Assembly (NCBI GenBank): GCA_031278405.1
Contig: JAITKL010000058.1
Location: 1 to 15,778, forward strand
Direction of reading: 5' to 3'
From: Endomicrobium sp.
GTDB taxonomy: Bacteria > Elusimicrobiota > Endomicrobiia > Endomicrobiales > Endomicrobiaceae
DNA: 15,778 nt
In this document: positions 6,778 to 15,096 of the stretch, piece after piece
Position numbering within the stretch: position 1 is the stretch's first letter
Layout: each line of letters begins with the position of its first letter
Program-made: the position numbers and the translations under genes
Notes under the pieces: generated by a model
What the model was told of the DNA's origin: nothing
Seen by the model: the letters and a program-made list of their open reading frames with translations, nothing else
Databases searched by the model: none

Positions 6778-7507
6778 TTATATTTCCTATATTTTTTGCT
6801 TCTATCCAACCAGAGACGCTCCTACCTTTTGAATGCGCTGTTATATTTATCCAATTTTCGCTTTCTGAAATTATATTAACAATTTTTCCTTCAGCAAATC
6901 TAAAAATTTCTGGGTTATTTTCTCCTGGACCACTCCTTATAATTGATGACGATAATACAACAGTTTTTTTAACCGAAAATTCATCGCAGCTTTTCAAAGC
7001 AAAAAGTGGCAAGCATATAATCAAAAAATATAAATAAAATAGTAATTCTTTTAACAAACGAATTTCTTTTAAAAAGAAATAAAGAAAAAGATAATAAAAA
7101 CAAAATTATAAAAATTGACGAAGCTATTGTTATTTCATTTAAAGAAAAATGTTTCAAAATGATGTCTTGAATATTTTGTTCTCTTTCTTGTCCTGCCTCA
7201 ACGTGCAAAAAGTGCATTTTTTCTTTTATGTCTTTATCTCTAGGAGCAAGCTTTGAAGCTTTCTCTATGTTTAATATTGCTTTGCCAATATTGCCAGCTC
7301 TGTAATATGCGTTTGAGAGATTGTAATAAACATAAGGATCTTCTACTTTTTCTATTTGTATAAGGCTTTCGTATTTTCAATGGTCTTGAGAAAATTTTCT
7401 TTTTTAAAGCTGTTTTCGGCATTATCTATCTGAGTTTGATGTATATTTTTGGCAAAACATATGCCGAAACTCAAATAAACAGTAAAAATCAATATAAACT
7501 TTCTCAT
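6770..7507 (-). pseudogene. BatE-like TPR-membrane-SH3 protein gene, broken by two frameshifts
   Basis: Three reading-frame pieces together form one recognisable protein. Piece 1 (7507-7352) has an AGGAAA ribosome site, a signal peptide (MRKFILIFTVYLSFGICFA) and the start of a TPR. Piece 2 (7376-6981) continues with YESLIQIEKV, VYYNLSNAYYRAGNIGKAI (a TPR), KASKLAPRD, and a transmembrane helix. Piece 3 (open from 7105, ending 6770) gives a second transmembrane helix and a bacterial SH3 domain (SSSIIRSGPGENNPEIF, then GWIEAKNIG). The first break is one base missing in an A4 run (7377-7374 on minus); the second, of opposite sign, falls in 7058-7105, most likely in the T/A run at 7067-7075. Pieces 1 and 3 share a frame but piece 2 does not, and stops interrupt each frame. 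TPR-TM-TM-SH3 is the BatE layout. Piece 3 alone could be read from TTG at 7057. Sequencing error is the main alternative. Confidence 0.75.
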
Positions 7508-7540
7508 ATTTAATTTCCTAAATAAAAGATGTGATAGTAA

Positions 7541-7571
7541 TAAAAGCGTCGGCAAAACTCTGCCTGACGCT
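7541..7571 (-). terminator. Rho-independent terminator after rho
   Basis: On the minus strand AGCGTC-A-GGCA, a 6-nt loop, and TGCC-GACGCT form a 10-bp GC-rich stem with a single bulged A, followed directly by TTTTATTA. It begins about 30 nt after the rho stop and is the strongest hairpin I noticed in intergenic DNA. It is directional: the plus-strand side has no T run. It separates rho from the batE-like/nadD cluster, which would then need its own promoter or read-through. Confidence 0.8.
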
Positions 7572-7600
7572 CTTCAAATTAATATATATTATATAAATCT

Positions 7601-8890
7601 TTACAAACCTTCCATACTTGAAAGCTCCATTTGTTTCAAAAAATCTTTATTAGACTTTGAATTTAAAAGCCTTTTTCTTAACTCTTCCATAACTTCTATG
7701 GAATTCATTGAATTCATCCATTTTCTGAGTATCCACATTTTATTTTTTTCGTTTTCATTTAAAAGAAGTTCTTCTTTTCTAGTCCCAGAACGCAAGAGAT
7801 CGATAGCAGGAAACACTCTTCTATCAGCAAGCTTTCTGTCAAGATAAATTTCGCAATTGCCAGTACCTTTAAATTCTTCAAATATAACATCATCCATTCG
7901 GCTGCCAGTTTCAACAAGAGCAGTGCCTATTATCGTTAAACTACCGCCTTCTTCAATGTTTCTTGCCGCGCCAAAAAATCTTTTTGGTCTCTGCAAAGCA
8001 TTTGAGTCTAATCCTCCTGAAAGAACTCTTCCGCTTGAAGGCATAGCCGCATTATAAGCCCTAGCAAGCCTAGTAATAGAATCCAAAAGAACCACAACAT
8101 CTTTGCCGTTTTCAACCATTCTTTTGGCTTTTTCTATAACCATCTCAGAAACCTGTATATGTCTGTCTGACGGCTCGTCAAAAGTTGAAGAAATAACCTC
8201 ACCCTTTACAGAGCGTTGCATATCGGTAACTTCTTCAGGTCTCTCGTCTATGAGCAACACCATAAGCACTATATCCGGATTATTTTCAGTAATTGCGTTG
8301 GCTATTTTCTGTAAGAGCACAGTTTTGCCGCTTCTTGGGGCAGCGTTAACAAGCACTCTTTGACCTTTTCCTATGGGTATCAGCATATCAATAACCCTTG
8401 TAGATACTTCTTCTTTTTTTGTTTCAAGAACAATCTTCTCATTAGGATATAAAGGCGTCAAATTATCAAATAAAGCCCTGTCCCTTATACCTTCTAAATT
8501 CTCCTGTTCGTTGATTGATTTAACTTGAAGCAAAGCAAAATATCTTTCAGATTGAGTTTGAGGAGGGCGAACATATCCAGCCACAGTATCACCTTTTCTT
8601 AAAACAAATTTCTTTATTTGAGATGGGGAAATATAAATATCATCCGGACCTGGCAGATAGTTGTAATCAGGAGATCTCAAGAATCCAAATCCGTCAGGTA
8701 AAATTTCTAAAACTCCTTCATCATAAACTAGTTTATTCTCTTTTGACTGTGCCTCAAAAATTTTAGCTATCAATTCCTGTTTTCTTAAACCCGCGACGCC
8801 ATCAAGTCTAAGATTTTTTGCTGTCTCTATCAGTTCTGTCATTGTTAGTTTAGACAAAACTGACATATTCATAGATTTATCTTTTTCCAT
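7601..8890 (-). CDS. rho: Transcription termination factor Rho
   Basis: Hexameric RNA helicase that terminates transcription at unstructured C-rich RNA. From the ATG at 8890 the product is 429 residues. It has a Rho N-terminal helical domain (about 11-46), a cold-shock-like RNA-binding domain (about 56-125, with [20 protein letters not shown]), Walker [11 protein letters not shown] at about 184-193, Walker [15 protein letters not shown] near 208-221, and [12 protein letters not shown] plus the [20 protein letters not shown]/ATPase loops. I choose 8890 rather than an in-frame ATG 12 codons upstream because GAGGAGGAG sits at optimal distance before it. It has its own terminator and probably its own promoter. 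Confidence 0.97.
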   Translation of the reverse strand: MEKDKSMNMSVLSKLTMTELIETAKNLRLDGVAGLRKQELIAKIFEAQSKENKLVYDEGVLEILPDGFGFLRSPDYNYLPGPDDIYISPSQIKKFVLRKGDTVAGYVRPPQTQSERYFALLQVKSINEQENLEGIRDRALFDNLTPLYPNEKIVLETKKEEVSTRVIDMLIPIGKGQRVLVNAAPRSGKTVLLQKIANAITENNPDIVLMVLLIDERPEEVTDMQRSVKGEVISSTFDEPSDRHIQVSEMVIEKAKRMVENGKDVVVLLDSITRLARAYNAAMPSSGRVLSGGLDSNALQRPKRFFGAARNIEEGGSLTIIGTALVETGSRMDDVIFEEFKGTGNCEIYLDRKLADRRVFPAIDLLRSGTRKEELLLNENEKNKMWILRKWMNSMNSIEVMEELRKRLLNSKSNKDFLKQMELSSMEGL

Positions 8891-8893
8891 TAA

Positions 8894-8902
8894 CTCCTCC
8901 TC
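8894..8902 (-). promoter_or_regulatory. strong Shine-Dalgarno that sets the rho start
   Basis: GAGGAGGAG on the minus strand ends 3 nt before the ATG at 8890, placing the AGGAGG core 5 nt from it. It fixes the start there and excludes the upstream in-frame ATG at 8926, which would translate through the ribosome site. Confidence 0.85.
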
Positions 8903-8914
8903 GGAGTCCAAAAC

Positions 8915-8920
8915 ACTATA
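8915..8920 (-). promoter_or_regulatory. possible -10 box for rho
   Basis: TATAGT on the minus strand lies 24 nt before the rho ATG, so the transcript would have a leader of roughly 17 nt carrying the Shine-Dalgarno. The best -35-like match (TTTACA) is 23 nt away, too far for a standard promoter. The remaining intergenic sequence toward coaE (to 9070) shows no gene and no GC-rich hairpin. Confidence 0.3.
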
Positions 8921-9070
8921 CAACAAATTAATTAAAAGAGAATTGTAAAAAATTTAAAAGAATAGCGTGTTTGAAATTCCATTAGCTACACTGATTTGTT
9001 TTATTTCGCTTGTTATTTTTGGCTTGTGTAAAAGATATTAGTACAATAACAACGTAATGAAATATTACTA

Positions 9071-9667
9071 TTATTTAAAATTAGATGTCAATAATCCGTA
9101 TATATTTTCTATTTTGTTTTTCAGATCTTTTTTAGAACCTGAATTATCTACTACAAAATCAGAAAGTTTAACTTTTTCTTCCATAGGCATTTGTGAAGCT
9201 ATTCTTTTTTTTATCTCATCATCGTTTAAATCGTCGCGAAGCGTCAAACGTTCAACTTGAATATCATAAGAAATTTTAATCGTAACAATTTTATCGCAAA
9301 CTTTGTCTAAGCCCGTTTCAAAAAGAAGAGGGGCATTGATAACTAAAACTTCTTTTTCCGAAATTCTTTTTAAAATGATTTCGTTTATACGAGAAATTAT
9401 ACGACCATGAAGAATTTCCTCAACTTTCAACTTAGAACTAACATCGGAAAAAATTATGTCAGCGAGTTTTTTTCTGTTTAAAGTCCCATCTACAGATAAA
9501 ATATCGTCTCCAAAAATCTTCACAATTTCTTGCAAAGCCGGTTTGTCTTTGCAAGTAAGCTCTTTTGCAACAGCGTCCGCATCTATGCAAAATGCGCCTA
9601 ATTCCTCAAAATATTTAGCGCTTTCGCTTTTGCCGGAAGCAACGCCACCTGTCAAACCTATTATCAT
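9071..9667 (-). CDS. coaE: Dephospho-CoA kinase
   Basis: Phosphorylates the 3'-hydroxyl of dephospho-CoA with ATP, the last step of coenzyme A synthesis. The 198 residues from ATG 9667 begin MIIGLTGGVASGKS, the P-loop that normally opens this enzyme, followed by CIDADAVAKEL (the catalytic DAD region), HGRIISRINE, and VINAPLLFETGL, with a LID-like TLRDDLNDDEIKKRIASQM segment. An upstream in-frame ATG at 9688 would add seven residues not typical of the family. The 9667 start gives an ATGA overlap with the polA stop, indicating coupling. It is the last gene of the long minus-strand operon. Confidence 0.95.
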   Translation of the reverse strand: MIIGLTGGVASGKSESAKYFEELGAFCIDADAVAKELTCKDKPALQEIVKIFGDDILSVDGTLNRKKLADIIFSDVSSKLKVEEILHGRIISRINEIILKRISEKEVLVINAPLLFETGLDKVCDKIVTIKISYDIQVERLTLRDDLNDDEIKKRIASQMPMEEKVKLSDFVVDNSGSKKDLKNKIENIYGLLTSNFK

Positions 9668-12345
9668 ATCTTTTTCATCTCTCCCCAATTATGTCCAATT
9701 TTAACATCAATAAGCAAGGGAACATCTAATTTAACCGCATTTACCATCTTATCTTTTACAATTGAGATTATAGCTTCCTTCTCCTCAAGAGGAGCCTCAA
9801 GAAGAAGATCGTCGTGAACCTGCAAAATCATTAAAGATTTATAGCCTTTAATTTTAAGTTCATTATATATACTTATCATTGCAATTTTTATTATATCTGC
9901 AGAACTGCCTTGAATGGGGGTATTTAACGCCATTCTTTCACCAGCATTTCTTACCTGAACATTAGATGAACGAAGCTCCGGTATATATCTCACTCTCCCT
10001 GTAATAGTAGTGACATATCCGTCGTTTAAAGCCTGCTCTACTATAAATTTCATCCAAGTTTTTACACCATTATATTTTCCAAGGTATCCGTCAATATAGT
10101 CTTTGGCTTTAGCAACAGTTATATTTAACTGTTTTGAAAGACCAAAAGGCGATATCCCGTAAATTATGCCAAAATTTATGGACTTCGCAGCGTTTCTCAA
10201 ACTATTAGACAAGGTCTCGGAGTTTTTTATACTAAATATTTCTCTTGCCGTAACGGCATGAATGTCTGCTCCTTTATTAAATGCGTCAATAAGTTTTTTA
10301 TCTTTTGAAATATGAGCCAAAACTCTTAAGTCAATTTGAGAATAGTCAGCTGATATAAAAATTCCCCCAGATTCTGGGATAAATGCTTTTCTAAATTCTC
10401 TGCCATAAGTAGATTTTATAGGAATATTCTGCAAATTAGGATCTGTTGAAGACAATCTTCCCGTAGCTGTTACAGCTTGGTTAAAAACTGTGTGTATTCT
10501 ATCTCCATAATAAGCACAGTAATTATTTATAGGATCTAGATATGTGCTTTTTAATTTTTGAAATTCTCTGTATTTTAAAACTTCTGAAGGAAATTCATAA
10601 GATGAAAGTTCCAGCAAAACGCTTTCATCCGTAGAATATCCCGTTTTCGTCTTTTTTATTATAGGAAGATTTAATTTTTCAAACATTACGTGGGCAAGTT
10701 GCCTTGGCGAATTTATATTAAATTCTTTGTCTGATATCTTATATATATTATTTTCGACATGCTTTAATTCGGAGACAATTCTTTCGTTAAACGCTCTCAA
10801 AAAAGAAGTGTCTATCTTTATGCCTACTATTTCCATTTCTGAAAGAATTTCAATCAAAGGCATTTCCATATTAAAGAAAAGATTAGCAAAATTCTTTTCT
10901 TTTATTTGAGTTTCAAATATTTTGTAAAGAGCAAACTCTACAGCTGAAAAAGAGTTTGCATATTTAGCAACATGGTCAATCGGCAAATCAGCGAAAGAAA
11001 AATTTTTTATGCCCTTCTCATTAAAGTTTACACCATCTAGTTCAAAATTTAGATATTCCTTTGATAAATTTTCAATTTTGTGGGATTTTGCCGAATCCAA
11101 ACAATAAGACGCAAGCATAGTGTCAAAATAAATATTATTTAGAACAATATGCAACATTTTATATATATTTCTTTCCTGCTTTAAATCATATCCGACTTTT
11201 TTTATTGTGTTAGAAGCAAAAACAGGAGAAAATACTTTCATAAATTCATCTAATGACATCTGTATAAAGGTTAAATCGTTATGTCCAATCGGAAAATAAA
11301 AAGATTTTTTATTGACACACATAGACACACCGACAATTTTAGCTTTCAAAGAATCCACATCAGACCATATTGTCTTCAAAGAAAACTCACCAGCATCTTT
11401 TATGATACCTATAACTTCTAAAGCTCTTGCTGTGGAATTTACTATCTCAAATTTTAAATCATCTTGCAAAAAATCATCAAAGTTAAGTTCTTTGCTTTTG
11501 TCTGAATATTTGTCCACAAGGCTTTTAAATTCATACTTTTCAAAAAAAGAAACTGCTTTGTCAATATCTAAATCTTTGTTTTCAAAATCATTTAATTTGT
11601 AATCTAAAGGAACGTTAAAATTAAGTTCTATCAACTTTTTGCTAAGCTCAACATTATCTTTGCCCTGTTGTAATAATTTTCCAGTCTTACCTTTTATTGA
11701 GTCCGCATTTTGTAATATATTTTTAAGGCTTCCGTATTCTTTTAGAAGCTTTACGGCTGTTTTATCACCTATCCCTTTTATGCCGGGAACATTATCGCTC
11801 GCGTCGCCAGTCAAAGCAAAAATATCAAGCAGTTGATTCGGCTTAACACCGTACTTTTCCTCAACTTTTTTTGTATCGTACATTATGTCTTTGGAGTCAT
11901 TCCAAACTAAAACATTTTCATCTTCAGTCAACTGCAATATATCTTTGTCGCCTGTTATAATTACAGTTTGGACCGAGTTTTCTTTATTATATTTTACTAT
12001 TGTTGCTATTAAATCATCCGCTTCATAGCCTTGAATTTCCACTCTAGAAATATTCAATGCGTCAACAGCTTCCCTTGCCAAAGGCATCTGGTTGATGAGA
12101 GCTTCATCTAAAGGTTTTCTATTAGCTTTGTATTCTTTAAATATTTCATGTCTAAAATTTTTTGAAGGATAATCAAAACAAACCGCAATATAGTCAGGAG
12201 CGAAAATACTCTTAATTTTAAGCAACAATCTTATAAAGCCATAAACAGCGTTAACTTGTTGATTATTTGATGTGGATAATGGCGGCAAAGCGTGATACGC
12301 TCTGTGAATGTACGCGTTGCCGTCTAAAATAAAAAATTTTTTCAT
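9664..12345 (-). CDS. polA: DNA polymerase I (5'-nuclease active, proofreading site degenerate)
   Basis: Family A polymerase for Okazaki fragment maturation and repair; 893 residues. The 5'-nuclease domain (about 1-290) is intact (ILDGNAYIHRAYHALPPL, GYEADDLIATI, TGDKDILQL, TGDASDNVPGIKGIGDKTA). The middle 3'-5' exonuclease fold is present, but its DTE block reads SLK (in EFSLKTIWSD) and the last metal aspartate is replaced (YANSFSAVEF), so proofreading should be absent. Polymerase motif A is SADYSQIDLRVLAH (catalytic D667), motif B RNAAKSINFGIIYG, and motif C LQVHDDLLLE (D845, D846). Position 672 is Asp where Pol I usually has the steric-gate Glu. The start overlaps trxB by 4 nt (ATGA), and the end overlaps coaE the same way. 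Confidence 0.97.
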   Translation of the reverse strand: MKKFFILDGNAYIHRAYHALPPLSTSNNQQVNAVYGFIRLLLKIKSIFAPDYIAVCFDYPSKNFRHEIFKEYKANRKPLDEALINQMPLAREAVDALNISRVEIQGYEADDLIATIVKYNKENSVQTVIITGDKDILQLTEDENVLVWNDSKDIMYDTKKVEEKYGVKPNQLLDIFALTGDASDNVPGIKGIGDKTAVKLLKEYGSLKNILQNADSIKGKTGKLLQQGKDNVELSKKLIELNFNVPLDYKLNDFENKDLDIDKAVSFFEKYEFKSLVDKYSDKSKELNFDDFLQDDLKFEIVNSTARALEVIGIIKDAGEFSLKTIWSDVDSLKAKIVGVSMCVNKKSFYFPIGHNDLTFIQMSLDEFMKVFSPVFASNTIKKVGYDLKQERNIYKMLHIVLNNIYFDTMLASYCLDSAKSHKIENLSKEYLNFELDGVNFNEKGIKNFSFADLPIDHVAKYANSFSAVEFALYKIFETQIKEKNFANLFFNMEMPLIEILSEMEIVGIKIDTSFLRAFNERIVSELKHVENNIYKISDKEFNINSPRQLAHVMFEKLNLPIIKKTKTGYSTDESVLLELSSYEFPSEVLKYREFQKLKSTYLDPINNYCAYYGDRIHTVFNQAVTATGRLSSTDPNLQNIPIKSTYGREFRKAFIPESGGIFISADYSQIDLRVLAHISKDKKLIDAFNKGADIHAVTAREIFSIKNSETLSNSLRNAAKSINFGIIYGISPFGLSKQLNITVAKAKDYIDGYLGKYNGVKTWMKFIVEQALNDGYVTTITGRVRYIPELRSSNVQVRNAGERMALNTPIQGSSADIIKIAMISIYNELKIKGYKSLMILQVHDDLLLEAPLEEKEAIISIVKDKMVNAVKLDVPLLIDVKIGHNWGEMKKI

Positions 12346-13250
12346 AGATTGTCTATGTAATATCCGGCACTGATTGCCGCCTGAGCACCATCTGAAGCTG
12401 CTGTAACAACTTGTCTAAGATGTTTTTGTCTTATATCACCGCAGGCAAAAATCCCGTCAACTGAAGCACGCATATCTTCATCAGTTACAATGTATCCATG
12501 CTCATCAAAAGCTATCCCGGCAACAAACAGACTGTTTGGAACAACCCCTATAAACACAAAAATCCCGTCAACTTCCAAATATCTGTCCTGATTTGTTTCC
12601 AAATCTGTTACAGCTATCTTTTCTATGTGTTCTTCGCCAATAATTTCTTTTGGAACCGTATTATACATGACAGATATATTCGGACGAGATAGCATTCTTT
12701 CCTGCAAAATCTTTGTTGCTCTTAGCTCGTTTCTTCTATGTAAAATAGTAACTTTCTTTGCGAATTTCGCTAAATATATAGACTCTTGTATTGCAGAGTC
12801 CCCTCCACCTGCAACCAAAACTTCTTTCTCTCTGTAAAAAGGAGCGTCGCAGGTTGCACAGAAAGACACACCTTTGCCCATAAATTTAGCTTCGCCGGGA
12901 ATATTCATTTCTTTTATACGGGTCCCTGTGGCTATAATAACAGTTTTTGACTCGTAAACAGAATTTACAGTTGCAACTTTTTTTACGGAGCCATTTTTAA
13001 TTTCTTTAACTTCCTCATAAACTATTTCCGTACCAAAATCTCTTGCTTGGTTTTCAAGTTTAACAGCCAAATCAAAACCATTAACACCTCCGTTAAATCC
13101 GGGGTAATTTTCAAGTAACTCAGTTACAGTCATTTGTCCACCGCAACCATTTTTCTCTATAAGCAATGCTCTAAGTCTGGCTCTTGACGAATAAATTGCA
13201 GCAGACAATCCTGCTGGACCTCCACCAACTATTATAACGTCATATACCAT
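12342..13250 (-). CDS. trxB: Thioredoxin reductase
   Basis: NADPH-dependent flavoenzyme that keeps thioredoxin reduced. The 302-residue product has the FAD-binding VGGGPAGLSAAIYSSRA (about 8-24), an NADPH domain with GGGDSAIQESIYLAKFAKKV and HRRNELRA (basic residues that fit NADPH), the redox pair C131/C134 in SFCATCDAPF, and a C-terminal FAD segment GDIRQKHLRQVVTAASDGA. The active site is usually CAxCDG; here Ala follows Asp. It sits 25 nt after trxA with an AAGGAA ribosome site, so reductase and substrate are co-produced, and its stop overlaps the polA ATG. Confidence 0.96.
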   Translation of the reverse strand: MVYDVIIVGGGPAGLSAAIYSSRARLRALLIEKNGCGGQMTVTELLENYPGFNGGVNGFDLAVKLENQARDFGTEIVYEEVKEIKNGSVKKVATVNSVYESKTVIIATGTRIKEMNIPGEAKFMGKGVSFCATCDAPFYREKEVLVAGGGDSAIQESIYLAKFAKKVTILHRRNELRATKILQERMLSRPNISVMYNTVPKEIIGEEHIEKIAVTDLETNQDRYLEVDGIFVFIGVVPNSLFVAGIAFDEHGYIVTDEDMRASVDGIFACGDIRQKHLRQVVTAASDGAQAAISAGYYIDNL

Positions 13251-13275
13251 ATTTTTTCCTTTTTAATTCTAATTC

Positions 13276-13593
13276 CTAAAGAGCGGAATCTATAAGTTTC
13301 TCTAAGTCGCCTTTAGGTCTAAATCCTACTATTTTGCTCAAAACTTCATTGTTTTTAAATAGTATCAGACATGGAATTGACGTTATTTGAAATTTTGCAG
13401 CCAAGGACATATTTTCATCAGTATTTACTTTGAATACTTTAGCTTTCCCGTTGTATTCAGAAGCAATCTCTTCAATAACAGGAGAAAGCATCTTGCAAGG
13501 ACCGCACCACGGCGCCCAAAAATCAACAAGCACAGGTTTATCGGATGATAATACTTCTTTCTCAAAATTAATCTCGTTTATTTCAATTGCCAT
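13276..13593 (-). CDS. trxA: Thioredoxin
   Basis: Cytosolic dithiol reductant. The 105-residue product has the canonical active site WAPWCGPCKM (C30, C33) and the cis-Pro loop SIPCLILFKNN, with a Cys just after the cis-Pro. I use ATG 13593 because AAGGAG lies 7 nt upstream (13606-13601) and it gives the normal N-terminus; an in-frame ATG 12 codons earlier sits inside the end of fmt and lacks such a site. Next to trxB, forming a complete thioredoxin system within the def-fmt-polA operon. Confidence 0.97.
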   Translation of the reverse strand: MAIEINEINFEKEVLSSDKPVLVDFWAPWCGPCKMLSPVIEEIASEYNGKAKVFKVNTDENMSLAAKFQITSIPCLILFKNNEVLSKIVGFRPKGDLEKLIDSAL

Positions 13594-13600
13594 ATAAAAT

Positions 13601-13606
13601 CTCCTT
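13601..13606 (-). promoter_or_regulatory. Shine-Dalgarno that sets the trxA start
   Basis: AAGGAG on the minus strand, 7 nt before the ATG at 13593, in the 22-nt gap after the fmt stop. It decides between this start and the in-frame upstream ATG at 13629. Confidence 0.85.
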
Positions 13607-13615
13607 ATTGCAAAA

Positions 13616-14554
13616 TTAGAATTTGTCACCTATTGCCAAATGTCCGCCTTGAATAAACGACCAAGCAGACATTGCAGACTTGCTTTCAGGCTGTACTTTT
13701 GAAACTAAAATTTTACCTTTCAAACACGAAACAACAAACCCCTTACCTTTTTCTATGGATGAAATTACTCCAAAATCTTTATTTTTAGAATCAGTGTCAA
13801 ATATTTCAATGTCTATAAATTTAATTCTTTTTCCTTTAAAAGTTCCTTTAGACACCACCGAATATATGCCAGGCCAAAGATACAATCCTCTAAATTGATT
13901 ATATATATCACCCGCTTTTTTGCTCCAGTCTAAATACCCTTTTTCTTTTTTAAAAGACGGAGAAAAAGTCGGTTCACCAACTTGGGGCTTGCCCACTTGC
14001 TCACCTGAACGAAATAATCCTAAAGTTTCGTTCATAGTTTCTATTCCCAAAGGAATAAGTTTATTGAATAAAGTTTTAGAGTTATCCTTTTCTTCTATAA
14101 AAAGTTTCTTTTGAATAAGAATATCGCCTGTATCAAGTCCTTTTTTAATATAAAACGACGTTACTCCTGTTTCAGTCTCTCCGTTAAGCAGCGCATATTG
14201 TACTGGCGCTGCTCCTCTGTACTTTGGAAGAAGGGAAAAATGAATATTGAAAGTTTTATATTTTGGCAGATTAAAAACTCTTTCATGGATAATCTTGCCA
14301 TAAGCGACAGCTATGCCAACATCAGCGTTAAAATCCTTTAACTCTTCAATAACTTCAGGCACAAAATTTTCAGGCTGAATAAATTTTATATTGTTTTCTA
14401 AAGAATAAGTTTTTAGTGCAGGAGGAGTAAGTTTTTGTCCTCTTAAAGCAGGCTTATCGGGCATAGTTACAACAAAAATTTCATTGACGACAGTATTCAA
14501 TGCTTCAAGATAAATTTTAGAAACTTGAGCTGTGCCAAAAAATAAAATTTTCAC
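13616..14554 (-). CDS. fmt: Methionyl-tRNA formyltransferase
   Basis: Transfers a formyl group from 10-formyl-tetrahydrofolate to Met-tRNA(fMet) for initiation. From the GTG at 14554 the product is 312 residues, the usual length. It opens VKILFFGTAQVS and contains the catalytic N103/H105 in FNIHFSLLPKYRGAAP and D141 in GLDTGD, with the C-terminal tRNA-binding domain from about 205 (GYLDWSKKAGDIYNQFRGL). The GTG overlaps the def stop as GTGA and has AAGGCG upstream. A longer reading from ATG 14611 adds 19 Lys/Arg-rich residues inside def and is unlikely. It partners def, which removes the formyl group. Confidence 0.96.
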   Translation of the reverse strand: MKILFFGTAQVSKIYLEALNTVVNEIFVVTMPDKPALRGQKLTPPALKTYSLENNIKFIQPENFVPEVIEELKDFNADVGIAVAYGKIIHERVFNLPKYKTFNIHFSLLPKYRGAAPVQYALLNGETETGVTSFYIKKGLDTGDILIQKKLFIEEKDNSKTLFNKLIPLGIETMNETLGLFRSGEQVGKPQVGEPTFSPSFKKEKGYLDWSKKAGDIYNQFRGLYLWPGIYSVVSKGTFKGKRIKFIDIEIFDTDSKNKDFGVISSIEKGKGFVVSCLKGKILVSKVQPESKSAMSAWSFIQGGHLAIGDKF

Positions 14555-15057
14555 CAATCGCCTTTCTTTTTTCTTCTTTTTATTTCTTTCTCTATATTTT
14601 TTCTCTTCCAATCTGGAAGATAATCTATAAAAATTTTTGCGTCTAAATGGTCTATTTCGTGCTGAATCGCTCTGGCGAGAAGACTTTTAGCTTCAATCGT
14701 TTTATTTTTACCTTCTAAATCCGTATATTCTGCCACAATATTAGAAAAACGTTTTACATCGGCAAAAATCTCTGGAAGTGACAAACATCCTTCTTGCTCT
14801 AATATTTTATCGCTACTAGAAGCTATTTTTGGATTTATCATAACCAGCGGCAATTTTTTATCAGGATCAATGTCAATAACACATACTCTTAAAGACACTC
14901 CTACTTGAGGAGCAGCCAAACCCAGACCACGCAACGAATACATTGTTTCAAACATATCTTCAGTAAGACGTTTTATATCTTTGCTAATTTTTTGAACCAA
15001 ACCTGACTTCTTTCTCAAAATAGAATCGCCGTACTTTTTTATCTCCAGCTTTGCCAT
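14551..15057 (-). CDS. def: Peptide deformylase
   Basis: Metalloenzyme that removes the N-formyl group from new proteins. The 168-residue product has the three signature motifs: GLGLAAPQVG (44-53), EGCLSLPE with metal ligand C91, and QHEIDHLDA with H133, E134 and H137. A Lys-rich C-terminal tail (KRKNIEKEIKRRKKK) precedes the stop, which overlaps the fmt GTG. First gene of the long operon; no Shine-Dalgarno is visible before its ATG and a -10-like box lies only 9 nt upstream. Confidence 0.97.
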   Translation of the reverse strand: MAKLEIKKYGDSILRKKSGLVQKISKDIKRLTEDMFETMYSLRGLGLAAPQVGVSLRVCVIDIDPDKKLPLVMINPKIASSSDKILEQEGCLSLPEIFADVKRFSNIVAEYTDLEGKNKTIEAKSLLARAIQHEIDHLDAKIFIDYLPDWKRKNIEKEIKRRKKKGDW

Positions 15058-15066
15058 AGTGCATCA

Positions 15067-15096
15067 ATTTTATCATTTTATCGGAAAAGCTTTCAA
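15067..15096 (-). promoter_or_regulatory. putative promoter of the def-fmt-trxA-trxB-polA-coaE operon
   Basis: On the minus strand TTGAAA (15096-15091), an 18-nt spacer, and TAAAAT (15072-15067) form a plausible sigma-70-type promoter whose -10 ends 9 nt before the def ATG. This matches the spacing at thiL and comEC and again lacks a Shine-Dalgarno. An alternative pair, TTGTAA (15105-15100) with TAAAAT (15080-15075) at 19 nt, would give a leader of about 10 nt. The rest of the gap to 15277 shows no gene that I can support. Confidence 0.45.

Noticed and set aside
6770..7057. Independent small secreted SH3 protein starting at TTG 7057
   Set aside because: The upstream frames supply the matching TPR and membrane segments of one BatE-like protein, so it is better read as the 3' fragment of a broken gene, although it could still be translated.
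8888..8926. Longer Rho N-terminus from ATG 8926
   Set aside because: A strong Shine-Dalgarno sits between the two ATGs and points to 8890.
14554..14611. Longer Fmt N-terminus (19 Lys/Arg-rich residues)
   Set aside because: It is the def C-terminal coding region read in another frame; the GTGA overlap start gives the normal family N-terminus.
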